Assembly (NCBI GenBank): GCA_007844125.1
Contig: CM017571.1
Span: forward strand, 32,060,156 to 32,124,155
Direction: 5' to 3'
DNA length: 64,000 bases
Source: Sinonovacula constricta
Taxonomy: Eukaryota; Mollusca; Bivalvia; Cardiida; Solecurtidae
A program made the translations under genes and the position numbers. This document shows positions 11,970-24,881 of the stretch, in pieces. Under the pieces are notes generated by a model. It did no database searches. It was not told the origin of the DNA and saw nothing but the letters and a program-made list of their open reading frames with translations. Position 1 is the first letter of the stretch; each line of letters starts with the position of its first letter.

Positions 11970-12401
11970 ACTGGTTATTATTAATAACATATTAAACATA
12001 TTATGATGACATACAATCGCCGCGCTGGAATGTTTGTTTGTAAAATAAAAAATTTAACGGACCTGCAATTTTTGTATATTGATATTATTTTCTAATTTAC
12101 TGAACCAGCTGTGATGTTATGTCATGACATTAGTTATCATTCCAGAGTAGGCACACCAGACGTGCATCTCTTTTAAATTAACTTTGAATAACCACCCCAT
12201 TATTTACACTAGGATTATACGGATTTCTGTAAGCTATAATCAATTAATTTAATTTGCTTTGCTGTGCAAATACGTGTGTATGTTTAACAAATGACACTAA
12301 AGATTAGACAAAGTTTAATTCTTCTGACAAAACCACAATAACACCATTTCCTTGATAGGAAACTTTTATTTCAGTTTCTGAAACCTCCAAATATAAATAA
12401 C
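11970..12401. other. No recognised feature
   Basis: AT-rich spacer between the retroelement and the SINE. Confidence 0.5.
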
Positions 12402-12711
12402 TGTCAAATGACGTCGGCTCCAGGTACGGGAGGCCTCGGGTTCGATCCCGGGCCGCGACATACCAAAGTCGCTAAAAATGGTAGTGGTATAGCTCCCTTG
12501 CTAACGCTCAAGCAAATATAAGGGTAGTTCCACGACTGGTTGGCCCGGTGTCAGGATAATGTGACTGGGTGTGGTATCATGTCAGGTGTTCACGGCATGC
12601 TATACACAGTGAAGGCAGCACTATATCTGATTCAAGTGGACACCGTCTCCAGATAACTGAAATACTGTTGTTGGGACGATAAACCCAATAAACAAACAAA
12701 TGTCAAATGAC
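12402..12711 (+). mobile_element. 5'-truncated tRNA-derived SINE with 11-bp TSD
   Basis: The body is 12413-12700. The perfect 11-bp repeat tgtcaaatgac flanks it (12402-12412 and 12701-12711). A pol III B-box-like ggttcgatcc is at 12439-12448, but the tRNA A-box part of the head is missing. The body runs through motifs shared with the SINE at 48214-48448 (accaaagtcg, taaaaatggta, ccacgactg, gcccggtgt, actgaaatactgttg) and ends in an aataaacaaacaaa tail. It is GC-richer than its surroundings. The loss of the head with an intact tail indicates 5' truncation on insertion by a LINE-type mechanism. Confidence 0.9.
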
Positions 12712-13300
12712 CATTATTCTAAATGTTTAACGGGAACATCTGAGACGTGACAAATATTGCAAATGCATCCTTTGAACTAAAAATATTCAGAACTCCTTCA
12801 TGTTATTTCTTTTTGTTCACAGCCTAGATCCCCATATGCACATAAGTTTCCTTATTGTCAACAAACCGAGAGTTGTATTTATAAACGCATACTTACCCTT
12901 AGTTTATCCTTTCTCAACTGAAAATCAAAGTTTTAGCAAAACTCATTCAAATACCATAAACATTTATTAAGCACTAAAATGACCTAATCTAGAATCCTAG
13001 TTTTTAACTTTCAAAATCTTATTCCAATAGCACGTTTATTTATCCCAGTTGTAACGTGAACATGGTCTTGGTTATTATTAATTCAATATTAGTCTTTTAT
13101 TAACATAAGAAATTTCCATTGATCTAAAAATATTTCCTTAGATATGCGAAGATTTTAGTTTCATTTATAAGATTATTTAACGTAAGACATTTCTATATAT
13201 TTTAGAATTTACGAAAATCTTACGGTTTAAAGAAAAAGTTAAAGATTCTTTATGTAAATAGCCACAAGCTCGAATTGAGGATCCTGCACAGACAATTTCT
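12712..13300. other. No recognised feature
   Basis: AT-rich sequence without a gene or an identified repeat. Confidence 0.5.
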
Positions 13301-13700
13301 TGGCGTTATCCTCTTTGATTATAGATTAGATTAATGGTGCTTATTGATCACTGGTTAATTTAAATATTGTATTGACAGAATTAAAGATCATGTGTTTTCA
13401 GTAAAACTTTAAGGAATTATTGGTTAGGTTGTGTCTGATTTTACATGCTTTATGCACTTCAGACTGTCCTGCAACCATCAAAAACCTGTCAGCGACTATT
13501 AAGACAATACATGTTAGAAACACATGCTATCATAGTTAAGCGTAGGCAACATTTTTAGCCAAGACTTATCACAAAACAGACGCCAGTCTAATGTTATTTA
13601 CATAATATCAGTCATCTGTAATAACCAACTCTAGACCATTTGCCTCATTGTCTGGTTTCTAGAGTTAATGTATTCACGAACAGCGTTATCAGTAAACTAG
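13300..13700 (+). repeat. Possible partial block Y copy
   Basis: Around 13495-13600 an attaagacaatacatgttaga segment and its downstream text resemble 19405-19540 and 49650-49700 (attgagacaatgcatgtcag and attgagacaattcatgtaag). The match is short and weak, so this is only a candidate partial copy. Confidence 0.4.
13627..13666. repeat. Perfect short inverted repeat
   Basis: aactctaga (13627-13635) and tctagagtt (13658-13666) are exact inverses around 22 bases, and inner cca/tgg bases could extend the stem. It is not seen in the other Y copies. No function is assigned. Confidence 0.6.
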
Positions 13701-14568
13701 AGACAGAGTCTGTTTAATATAGATGTGTTTCCTTTTGATTTCTTGTCCTGAACATGTCAGGACGTCACCAGCAGTCACATATAGTCCCGAAAGTACACTA
13801 ACGATCTGACATTAAAATTAGCTACACCACGGCCAGTTTAATTACTTATAGGGTAGAGAAGGTTCGGCTACGGCTCAAATCCGTACCTTACCCATATGTT
13901 AGATTGCCTCCTTCATCGATTTCGACAAAAAATACTAATACACCTAAATCAAGAAATATACGGAGAATACTTGCTTAGACGAGAAATAAGTATTTATTTT
14001 TAGGCGTGTAGAAAAGTAAGATTGTATGTCTGTTCATAGATATTTATATCTGTTAAGGATATTTCAAAGGATTTTTTATAATTAAAATATTACTTATGTA
14101 AGTTAAACATAGTAAGTAATAATCGTTGCCTCTAGCGGGCCTATTGTACTATGATATGCGATAGAAATACGATAAAAGTAACTCAGGATAAAAGCAATAA
14201 TAATGAACAAAATTGTCATGAAGAGGTAAAGGATAAACATATATTTTCTCTACATCACAAAACGGTACAAATATCAATAATCACGTGGGTGTAAAATGTT
14301 GAAAAATAGAGGTATCATTTTCTCAAAATACCTTATGTACATGGTGTCCCACAACATAAGTTTCCATTGCAAACTGTTCTGTTTATGCATAAATAAAGCA
14401 CCAATAACCAGTGCTTTAAATACAAAAATGCTGGATTAACTTGTCAAAAAGGATTTTACCGATTTATGTTACTTTTAAAGTAAATAGAATTTCATTATGA
14501 TTTGAATCAATTTTAACTGTATGATGTAAGATCGATGCCGTTTTCTTTTGTTTGGTATATATGGTTAT
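13701..14568. other. No recognised feature
   Basis: AT-rich spacer with no credible gene. Confidence 0.5.
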
Positions 14569-14730
14569 GACTGACCGTTCCAAGACGGTAACTGATGGTA
14601 TTTCTTTTTGAATGTTATGTCTCGTCTCAGTGTTTTTGTCACATTCACATTTACCTTGTTTGCCTTTGTCTACAGGTAGATACAATTTAAATATCTGTGA
14701 AAATTTTGATAGGACCTTTTCTTATTTACC
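14569..14730 (+). repeat. Penelope-like terminal-repeat fragment, subfamily A outer end
   Basis: It runs from gactgaccgttccaagacgg through atgtctcgtctcagtg and tttaccttgtttgcc to the terminal cttatttacc. It is close to 11790-11955 and keeps only the last roughly 160 bp of the 3' end, as expected for an extremely 5'-truncated insertion. Confidence 0.85.
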
Positions 14731-16000
14731 TGTTGAAAAAAAGTTGATAATAAAAGTAAGATATATTTTGGTATAAACCTTGTTGTTGCTTCTTTTTCTT
14801 TTGCATGATTTGTTTTGGTCAAAATTATCTATACTATGGCGGTTGTCTTATTATTTTTGTTAAAAACGTGTATTTATTTATCACTATCAGGGGGACTCTG
14901 TCTAGAGAAAAATGCAAAAATGCTTAAACAATATTTAAATATTCGTTGGCTGTCAAACTGTTTTATACATTTAAACGTTAGTACTTCATAAATATTGTTA
15001 TGGTTCCGTTCTCAGGACTCCATAGTATGGCACTTAAAGTAAATTAAAGTTTACTGAAGCAAGCTTGCTAATTTGGTTAACGTGCTACATTTGCAGACCA
15101 TATACAATTGCACTTACATTTTCTAAGCTTGTATTAAATTTCTGGGGAATTTACATTTAAAATGATTGTTTTTTTTTTTATAAAACAAATATTATTATCA
15201 ACACAGTGTCAGTCAAATAATTGCGTACGTGTCTGCGGAACGGTTTATTTTTTATATAGTTTAAGTACAAAACAGAATATCATTTGAGAAACTTCAGCTG
15301 TACTTTTGACAAGCAAACCCATTTCAGAACACCATTAACTGTAAAGTCTCCTTATGTCGTTGTTTTAAACCAAAATCATATTTGCATTTCGATGCAATCA
15401 TTTTGAATAAATAATCATATTTCACAAAAATACGTGTGCACCTCTTTCATGTCCCGGGTCAGTATTGATTTAGTAAGTGAGGAATCTGGTGCTGTCAGGT
15501 AAGGTCGTAATTAATTAAGGGTGCAGACTTGAGTAAAGATCCCGTCACTCTGGTGTCATTGCTAAACACAGAGACCACTGTCATACACTCTCTGTTCATT
15601 AATATACATCTGTCAAGAGAACTTTAGAACACAACATAACTTCGGTTAGGAATTTGAAATAAGAAGTTGCAATTTGTCTAGGCACTTAATATGGAATATG
15701 AAATATAGATGGGATGAAGACAAATTATGTTCTTAAGTATTTTTAATTTAAATGTTATCAGTTTGATATTCATGTAATTTTGAGGTTATGTGTATGAATT
15801 TAATGTACCTATGTTCCTCGATTAAAATTTACGTAAAATAATTCCATAGTTATCGCTAAATTATACAAGTAATTGGATGTTCCAATACCAATGATATACT
15901 TAATTTAAAAATAAATTGTGCAATAGACTTGAACTTCCAAACCAGAATAAAGATTGTTATCTTTTTCTAAAATCGACAATGTTAACACTGTTTCCCATAA
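14731..16000. other. No recognised feature
   Basis: AT-rich, with homopolymer T runs and no credible gene. Confidence 0.5.
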
Positions 16001-16430
16001 ACCTATGACTGGGGTAAATTTGGGAATAACAAACGAAAATTCTGTGTAGGAAAATGCGTGGAGACAATGACCCGAATCGTTAGCTCACGACGTAATGTTC
16101 TAATGAGGTATCATCGAGGCAGAGGTCATTGGTGCATGTCTGACAAAGTGGTGCCAGTCTTATTTATGTCTTGTATGAGGCATTAGCAATAGCTAGAAAT
16201 ATGTACTAAATTGTTCCGGATACGTCACGTTTTCTTTTTAAATATTGTATTTTCCTTTTGATGATATAAACTGTCTGGATATACAGTGATCTTTGTTGGC
16301 AGACTGAATATATCGGTGGACCTAGGGACAACACTAGACAGATGTAATTGTGTTATACCAGAACAAAACAGGTTATCCTCTATTACTCTATATCCTAGAT
16401 ATAAATTCCATGTCAACAAGCGCACATTTA
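16000..16430 (+). repeat. Block X, partial copy
   Basis: The part from about 16225 to 16390 matches 36110-36290 on the plus strand and 52820-52990 on the minus strand. The shared landmark is tgttggcagac, followed by an atatatc-like segment and a ttataccagaac/ttataacggaac segment. It stops just before the 8.4-kb tandem duplication begins. Only this part of block X is evident here. Confidence 0.5.
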
Positions 16431-17279
16431 TTATGTCTAGTTATTATCTTTTTTAACAATAAGGTTTTTGTACTAATTACATAAATAACCGTGTAACGGT
16501 CATCTCACCTTATGTTCTGGGCAGAGAATATGTTATTAATTGTTAGTGCTATCCATCTTTGAAATAAAACCAAAATAGATAGAAAAGGCTTCTGCTATTT
16601 TCATTTTCATACATCTTAACATAATATGGTTTTATTTAAACAAGTTAAAGGTAAAATGCCGTTGTAAGTGTAATTCTAGTCATATTTTGTTTTCTTTTTG
16701 CAACAATTTCGTTTTTTTATTTTATATATTTTATATATTTTTCTTCTAATTGATAATAGTTAATGTTTCATATTGTGAACCATCTATAACGTCACCAAAC
16801 CGAAATTGCATTTAACTATCGTGAGTTGAGTAGCTATATTTTTAAATATCTGAAAAAGAAAGCGTAGTATGTTTGACATAAGAATTCATACAAACTCAAA
16901 TTCTAATTACATTCTTACACAATGAAATATGTTATTTACTTCACTTCACTTCATGCTGTGAGAAAATTTGACTCATACCCCCTTGACCTGTTGAATTGGT
17001 CGATTCACTCTCTGATCTTATCTTCTAGAAGTAATTCAAATTGAACGTTAGCAAAATATAAGTTGTTTATACCTACCACCTAGTTACACAGGGCCGGCAT
17101 TAGCATTTAAACATCAATACAGTTTTTTTTTAAATAAGATAACATGATGTACGAGTTTCAGTAGGTTATTTCTACTTTATCTAAGTAAACGTTGTAAGGA
17201 AACTAGACAAAACGAAGACAATGAACAAAATCAAATTTATCAGGGCAATGCATGGTTAAAAGAATCAAATTACTATAAA

Positions 17280-19600
17280 TATTGTTCCTGAAAGTGCCTC
17301 GTAAATGTCTTCTCAAGAATTCCAAGTTAAAGGTCTAGGTGTCTTCTCAATCATTTTATAGTAGCAAATGTTGTTAAAGTTCAACAGATAATATTTAGCG
17401 AGTTTGTTTCATATTTAATCAACAACTGTTTCTTATTGTTGTCATTGTTATTTGTCTTTTTTTGCAACTTATATTAAAAATAAGTTAACACAAGTTGGCT
17501 GAGGCTGTAGTTAAAAATGGCGTTTAAGTTCTGAGCATGATACAAAAAGCTGGTTGGATGGGAAATGCTTAAAAGGTGACCGCTAATCATGTATTGGGTT
17601 TTAACTTGCACAAAGTAATTTCCTTAACATTAATTGCATTACCATGTTTTTTCAATAAATTTACTTCTTCAGAACAATTATTTATAATTTCATACGGGGA
17701 GTGTATGCAAAGAAGAAATTGATCAACAGATTACACTTCGCTGTTCCTCCAATCTTCATTTTTTCTCTTATATTAGAATCTTAAATTAGTTTGATGCCTT
17801 ATTGTATAACTGGCTGAGGGTTATATGCAAATAGTAAAACCGAAACTAGGAAAGCAAATAGAGAAGTCAGTAGCATAATAAATCGGAAATACCGCCACCG
17901 TTTAATATCTTTTGGAAAGCAAAAAAAATATCATTATTCACCGGTGTTTTATGCTGGCGATAGACGCAGTAATATCATGCTTGAAGGAAGAGAGTACCAT
18001 TTTACTTAACTACCTAGAATGGTCTTAACAGATTTGTATAATGAAAATTATATTCTGTTATACCAATTATATTGGATGCTATGGCGTGATATTCCAGTCA
18101 AAGAAGGACCGATGAATTGTTAATCAAATAAAAACCTGAACAAGCATAATTTATTAAGTTTCATTCCTATCACACACACGAATAATCAATTAAATTGCAC
18201 AAGATTTATTCTTTGAGATGTTTCAGGAGCCGATAACGAATTTTTAAGTGTTTGGCAGATCATTGGGAAATAAATAGAACAAGTATAGCCTCATGTCATT
18301 GACAACATTGTCGTGCCAAGAAAAATATGTGTGTGGTAGGGGTTTGCTTGAATAGACATTCGACGGGTGTTTTGAAAAGTTACACGCCTGTCTGTTAATG
18401 CTAAGCAGTGCTCGATAGTATACGATGGGGTTGATATATATTAAGAGCCAATTTCTTTTCATCTGAAAGGCAAATATGCAATTTCCATAAATCGCTAAAA
18501 CAATAGGTTTGCTATTATTGAATAACTAGCCTAAAACATTTTTGTGTTTCAACCTATACATCAAAATCTTATTTATTGATTTAAACTGTACATGTATTTG
18601 TCCACAATTAACTCACAATACTCACATTTCTTTTGAGGCCAATTATTGACAAGAGGCTCGTTTATATTTCTATTTTTGATACTCGAGATCATTGTCTAAA
18701 GTTGATGTTTTTTTGCAAATGGGGCAAATAAAATACCAATAATATATATTTGACTACGACTATAGAGTAATAATAAATCAGTAGATTAAGAATTATTGGA
18801 AAAAACAATAATCTTGATAACAATAAATTTTCTAGCTTTTTATTTTATACTTTCAATAACATAAAATATTGACATGTCGTATGCCTTTCAAAAGACAATT
18901 TGCAACAATAATAACAAGTCTGAATGTTTTCATGTGTCGCTAGTATTTAGATACTGCTTAATGCGCCTAGTTTATCATTTAGGCTAACCTTCCATAATAA
19001 CCATGCCTGCCGTTTATTTTCTGATCACGATTCTAGTAACATATATTCTGTTAAAAGGATGGCGTCAATACTTCAACTGACAATTAATTTTCGATATCTT
19101 GATTTTCAACAATATGAAACAAAAAATAGTACTTCTTCTTGGTGTGTTTCAATGGTTGTCTCCGATACTCAGCTACAGTATTCTACTATTACATGTACAT
19201 ATTTGACGTTTCCGTAATGATCATAATTGTGAGGTCTTACCAATTGTGTCGATTTAATTTCGTTTTGTCTTAATGGTATGTTTACTTGTGCAATAAAATA
19301 AGAAGCTGCTTTATGCTGATTAAATTGCCATTAACAGTCCTTGTAAAACTCAGTAGCTGCTGTAACTGTTGCTGACTGCCAAAGGCACGAATCTCTGAGC
19401 AATCTATTGAGACAATGCATGTCAGAAGTTGAGAAGCGTCGCTATCATTAACACCCTATACAATCCCAGACATGGACAGATGTAATTTAGAATTGCGAGT
19501 AATTGACATGTTTGCATTATGACTTATAGCTTAATGGACCTGTCTGCCAGTTGGCTCATATGCCAAAAAAGAAAATGAAATATATTGAAAAAAATATATA
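17280..19600 (+). repeat. Block Y, copy 2a
   Basis: It matches the block at 47830-49740: tctcaagaattccaagttaaa (17312) with 47850, attaccatgtttt followed by caataaa (17639) with 48484, a segment ending aataaatc near 17880 with 48615, and attgagacaatgcatgtcag (19406) with 49653. A cctgaacaagcat segment (18135) matches 1395 in copy 1. Identity is moderate. Its exact limits were not resolved. Confidence 0.6.
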
Positions 19601-21517
19601 CTGTGTTGCTTAGGCTTTAATTAACACAAATAATTAGGGATATAAATCGAATCCTAAAACAATTATTAAATATGTGTTAAGTATATTGAATATTGGGAAC
19701 GAAATTATATAAGGAAGGCACAAAAACATATATTTTTTTATTTAGTTTAAAGTGTTTTTCCTTGTAAAATGATGTATTTATGCGATATTTCTTCTTTTGA
19801 AATACAAACGGAAATATTATCAATCCGCCAATATCCTGTTTATAATGAATGATCAAAAGTGGTATTTTTGTCAGCGGTAATTTGCAAGCGAACACATCAT
19901 TGAAGAATGCTAATAAATGTGTGAACAATGTCATTTGTTCCTTACCAATTAGCATTATAATGAACATTTAAACTCTTATGACACAACTATACAGTAACCA
20001 ATCAATGATGACCTTCAATTTCCCCATTTCTTTATTTACATTAATTGCTCATCTTATACTTGAGAATATTTCTGCTACGTGTTGTACTCCGTATAATAAC
20101 ATTTACAGTTTAAAGACATGTTGCATAAAGATTACTTATTTGTATGTATATATGACATGCTAAATTAAAGGGGCTACTTAAGCTCATTTTAATGTTAACG
20201 TATCAATTTAATAAGACCATGTTATAATTTCATTTGATGACATTGTAGAAAGACAGAATAAGTCACAATTTTAATATTTCATTCTATTATGTGCAAACAA
20301 TGTATTATCACAATGTATAATCAACAGTCAAATATGTTCTTTGAACTAATCTTATAAACTACAATAATATTTAAAGCAGTCTTTTTAAAAAAATGCAGGT
20401 AATACTGGATCGACTGTAAGACAATTAGGCAAAAACAAGCTGGTCTTATTTAGGGAAATCGTTGAGTTGACAGTTAACTAACGGTTTTGATTGGTTGGTG
20501 GTCTGATTGGTGATAAATTGCGAATTGCTGATTATCGCTAAGAGTATCGCTTGGACGGTAATCTGAAGCCATAATATCTCAATTAGTAAGTTACCAATAG
20601 GCAAGTGATCAATTACGAACTATGATTGGCAAATGTCAGGATTGCCTGACTGTTGATAAACTGCTGAAATACAAATCAATATACATATAGACTGTTTAAA
20701 ACTTGTAATCTCGTGACTTTTAAGCGTGTTAAGTAAACACGTGACGATCAATGAAAAAGTCTGTAGATTTACATTGTTGTTATTCGGAGAGAACGTAGCA
20801 GAAAATCGGGGCCGAAAGTCGCGGTGACTAAATATGAAGTAAAGTTACAAAAGCAGTAAACAATTACAATTAAAGTTCGATTGAAAGTAAGCTAGTTGAG
20901 TCTTAAAAAATAGCGTGACCTTCAAACTACGAAGCATTTCGTGTGTATTTTGTCTTATGCATTATATACAGCGGTGTTGTCTTAAATTAATTACGGATTT
21001 TATGACATTAAGAAATACCACGCTTTCAAAAAGGTACACTGTAATTTTATAAGCACAACAAGACACGAGACTGAATTTTTACCAATAAAAGTCTCTTAAT
21101 ATTCATTCGAACTGACCATTTGCAAGTTGGTCAAACGCAGGTTCAGAGGGCTACGCCGTCTTGTACCACCGTAATTGATGATTAAGTTCTGTAAAACGTT
21201 ATGTCTAGTGATTATAGGATCCTAAAAAGAAGTATCGATGCATTTTTAGTCTTTTTCACTATCAACGTTGGTAACGCAGCAAGGAGAATGGTAACGTTTA
21301 AGACGAAAAATGGTCGAGTTTTACCGAGTAATCAATTTAAATTAGCAAATTTTTTTCCGAAATAATCAAGATTTCATCGTTCCGAATGTTGTAGTCTTGT
21401 AGTTAAATACTAGCCTTGCATATTGATGCCATCGGTTCCAATCGCGCATGTAGCCATTTTTTTCAATCAAATAGTAACACCACAAAATATCTAATTGTTT
21501 TCACCCAAGCGCCAATT
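19601..21517. other. No recognised feature within the duplicated unit
   Basis: There is no credible gene. The same sequence recurs at 28022-29938 with a few substitutions, clustered near 20380-20460. Confidence 0.5.
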
Positions 21518-21675
21518 GCGAGGTTAGAGCTCTGTAAACCCGATTTAAGTACCCCAGTCGACTGACCGTTCCAAGGCGGTAACTGTCGGGTTTGCTCATT
21601 TTGTTAAACGACTCAGTACAGATTTGTTCTTACCTTTACATTTGGCTTGCATATAAATACCTTTGTCATGTGCGA
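21518..21675 (+). repeat. Penelope-like terminal-repeat fragment, subfamily B
   Basis: It carries gcgaggttagagctctgtaa, a gactgaccgttccaaggcgg motif and the subfamily B tail (aactgtcgggtttgctc, then tttacatttggcttgcat). It is the reverse orientation of the fragment at 5613-5763, and is duplicated at 29939-30096. Confidence 0.8.
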
Positions 21676-23689
21676 AATGTATCTTATCTTCTTGTCATTG
21701 GCTGGTTATAAACATTTGTGAATGACATTATACCGACGCTAGCTTTTGTTTAGGTCTGTATACCTGCAATTTTTATTTTCTTCCGGTTAAAGTCTGTATA
21801 ACAAAACATCATATCCCATGTAGGATGATAGCACGTATGGCCAATCCCCAAATTGGTCACGTCCATCTGCCTATCTTAGGTTGATAATACGTCCTCAACT
21901 ACCAAAAGCTATACTGTTACTATAATGTAACACATAACTTACCGCGAGAGGGTGAGGTAAACTCATGCGTTATTTTTGGTAACACACTAGGTAGTTATCG
22001 TAATGTGACGTCATTAAGTATGTGTAGTGTATATACCATTTCCTGATCACTTTGTTGTCGCCGTTTTATGCATTTAGTTGAACAATTTCAATTTAATTCA
22101 TGAAACATAAATTTTGGTCATGTTATAAACGTAATGATCTGTCCCATTTTTATTGAAAATTATCGAGTAAAGAGTAGAACTATTTATGTGGGGATTCTCC
22201 CAAACCGTATTACACATGTCAAGTCCGACTTTCCATACTATAAAAAAGATGATGCATGGTAACCAACAATCAGCTGATGTTTTGGTTATGTGAATAGAAT
22301 CGAATATTCGTGTTCATTAGAGACTAAAAATATTAAACTTACACGCTATGCAGCAAATGCAATAACGCTGATTTAAGTTGATTTGAATTTCCGCTATTGG
22401 GCAGTGTGGTGGATTAAAGGGCAATTCTGTTGCTACTGAATGACGAAATGATTTAACTATTTAAGCTAAAGTTAATGCATGTGTGACAATAAATACGTCA
22501 TTCAAAGTCTAAAAGCAATTGTTTTCGAAACATTGCAGTTGCAGGTAGGGTATAGTTAGATTTGAGTGGAAGGTATTTGCTGAATAAAATGAAATTATGA
22601 TAAATGTTAAAAGAAAACCGTAGTAGATGACGTGTCTGCAGTTGTAAAAGCTTTACCAGTGATATTCCCATAACGAAAACTGGTGTTCCTTTGTCTGGCT
22701 GTTTGTTTGTCTGTTTGCCCAGGTTAATTAGGTAATACATTGATCTTTTTGTATTTTGTTTGCTTCCAAAGTTGAGTTATTTGATATAAAGTAAATAACA
22801 AATTCATTACTTTCGTGTAACGTAGAACTGTGGATACCTTCTTAAACTTATAGACATCTTCGTGTATTTCACTATCCCAGCCCAACCACAAACCCCATTG
22901 TGGATATAGGAGGTCATGGTATCCCATGATTCTCCAATGTTAACTATTTTTTATCATTTAACATGCAGCAAAGCGTTGTAGCAAGCTTTTTTGCAAATAA
23001 AACAATTGCAACAATTGTTGCAAATGCTGGAATAATTACACAAACATGATTAACATTTCTATTGATAATGAAGTTTGACTTTTTGCAACTAAATGTTCAA
23101 ATTCGAATAGTGCTACGTTCTTTGCAAAAACTTACAGTTAGTTAGGGTTAGTCATTTTTTGCCTTGATTAAAAAATGATAAATCTATCCTGTTAAAACTA
23201 TGTTATCCGTCAAACAAAGGGCGTTTGGTGCAAAATTGGTCGATGGTGAAGTTAAAGGTGAAAATTAAAGTAATTAAACTTTTTTTTTACAAATATTATC
23301 TTATGTAATTTTCAAACAAGTTTTGATCAAATTTCTAGCACTTTTTAAATAATTGTTGCAAATTCTTGGATTATAGCAAGAGAAGTGACATGCCATACGG
23401 CTTTTGCAAATGCCGGTTTAAAGAAATTTATGTATCAAAAAATATTTTAATTAAAACAAATACATCATGAAAACAAAGCTTGAACAATACTAGTTGAGTC
23501 GAGACAAGGACTGAGCGAAATAGGCCGAGGGCGAATTTTATTAATAAAAAACGAATTTCTGAAATGTTGGAATAAAAACCCAGATATATTTTAAATGAGT
23601 TTTCGAATTTAGAATCAGGTCAAATATTCTACCATTTTTTCAACTTACGTTGCTAATGCTAAAATTACTGTAAGCGGTTTGTATGAATA
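21676..23689. other. No recognised feature within the duplicated unit
   Basis: The only small landmark is the perfect 18-bp palindrome TTGCAACAATTGTTGCAA at 23006-23023 (copy at 31427-31444). No gene is supported. Confidence 0.5.
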
Positions 23690-24263
23690 GGTAAATAAGA
23701 AAAGGTCCTATCAAAACTCTAACAGATATTTAAATTTTATCTACCAGTAGACAAAGGCAAACAAGGTAAATGCAAATGAGAAAAAAAACACACACACACA
23801 CAGAGACGAGACAATACACACATAAAGAAAAACCATCAGTTACCGCCTTGGAACGGTCAGTCGGCAAAAGGGCCAACTGAGGTGCTTAAACCTGGTTTGT
23901 GGAGCGCTCCAACCTCGCACTTCCTGAAGGTTTTTCTAGCAAACAAACAGTGTAAATAACAACATCCCGTCAAAGTGAAACAACTAACAGTAAGCACCTG
24001 CATCGGGAGGTAAAACAAATACAATGAACTTATATACATACATTACAACTAGCAACAAAATAAACTATAAACATATGTACAGTATGTACAGTAGATAAAA
24101 TCGTCGGCAACGTAAAAACAAAAATCACAAACGAGAGATCAGTTTGAAATAAAACAGCCCATGCGTTGATATATAATAAGATATTATAGGAACAAATAAA
24201 ACAGCCCAAGCGCTGATATATTATAAGAACAAATAAAACAGCCCAAGCGCCGATATATTATAA
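23690..24263 (-). repeat. Solo terminal repeat of Penelope-like element, subfamily A
   Basis: It starts ggtaaataagaaaagg and includes a CA-rich tract near 23790-23800, the ggaacggtcagtcggcaaaa motif, the ctcgcacttcctgaagg motif and gcacctgcatcgggag. It ends in two to three imperfect copies of a roughly 37-base unit containing aaataaaacagccca and gctgatatattata (24146-24263), where other copies have a single unit. No RT part follows, so it is a solo end. The paralogous copy is at 32112-32684. Confidence 0.85.
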
Positions 24264-24828
24264 ACAGGTTTTACACACAAAAACAGCTTCTTCAAAAAAT
24301 CTAAATCGAAAGAGGAAACATTATTTCTATACTTTATTTTTTCAAAAAGAAATAATTGACAAAAGCAGTTATGTTAAAATAAGCATGTCAATGACGTTTT
24401 CGGTCTAAAATTGCGTTTTGTCAACAATTGGAGTATGGTGAAAATTTCATTCAGACGCGACAAAAATGACGATTGCGATTATTGTTTGTTATAGAACTAA
24501 TGTTCTGACCGGAACTCGGATGCTTGCAGATTGAGGCTAACACTCGTTGACAGGCTCGACAATAATAGCAAATCTTACTTTTACGTGCACAGGTCATTCG
24601 TAAGCTAACCAACTACGCTAAGTTAATTATAAGCAAATGTTTCAAAAATATTTGTTAAATCACTATATTGATTATTTATTGAATGACGTATTAATATTGT
24701 AGCGTTCTAATAATATTTTAGATGAAACATTAGGCGTGTGTAACTGGTTTTACCCATCTGACTTAGGCACGGTTCCACCGAACTATGCATATCCATTTAT
24801 AGAATTTATTAAAGAAGAAGCAAGCAAG
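24264..24828. other. No recognised feature within the duplicated unit
   Basis: AT-rich sequence between the terminal repeat and the tRNA-like fragment. Confidence 0.5.
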
Positions 24829-24881
24829 TAGCTGTCAGTAAAGACCCCTGTCTATTTCTCAAGAGGTGCGTGGTTCGAATC
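24829..24881 (+). repeat. tRNA-like fragment (SINE-head relic)
   Basis: tagctgtcagtaaag resembles a pol III A-box region, and ggttcgaatc (24872-24881) matches the B-box. Spacing is tRNA-like, but I could not fold acceptor and anticodon stems, so it is a relic rather than a tRNA gene. It ends 19 bases before the tandem-duplication junction. The duplicate is at 33253-33305. Confidence 0.45.

Noticed and set aside
18244..18462. Short frames identical in both tandem copies (18244-18462 with 26667-26885, 22498-22740 with 30919-31161, and others)
   Set aside because: The identity reflects a recent duplication, not purifying selection. None has a recognisable domain.
24829..24881. A functional tRNA gene
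   Set aside because: A- and B-box-like motifs only. No complete cloverleaf with acceptor and anticodon stems could be drawn.
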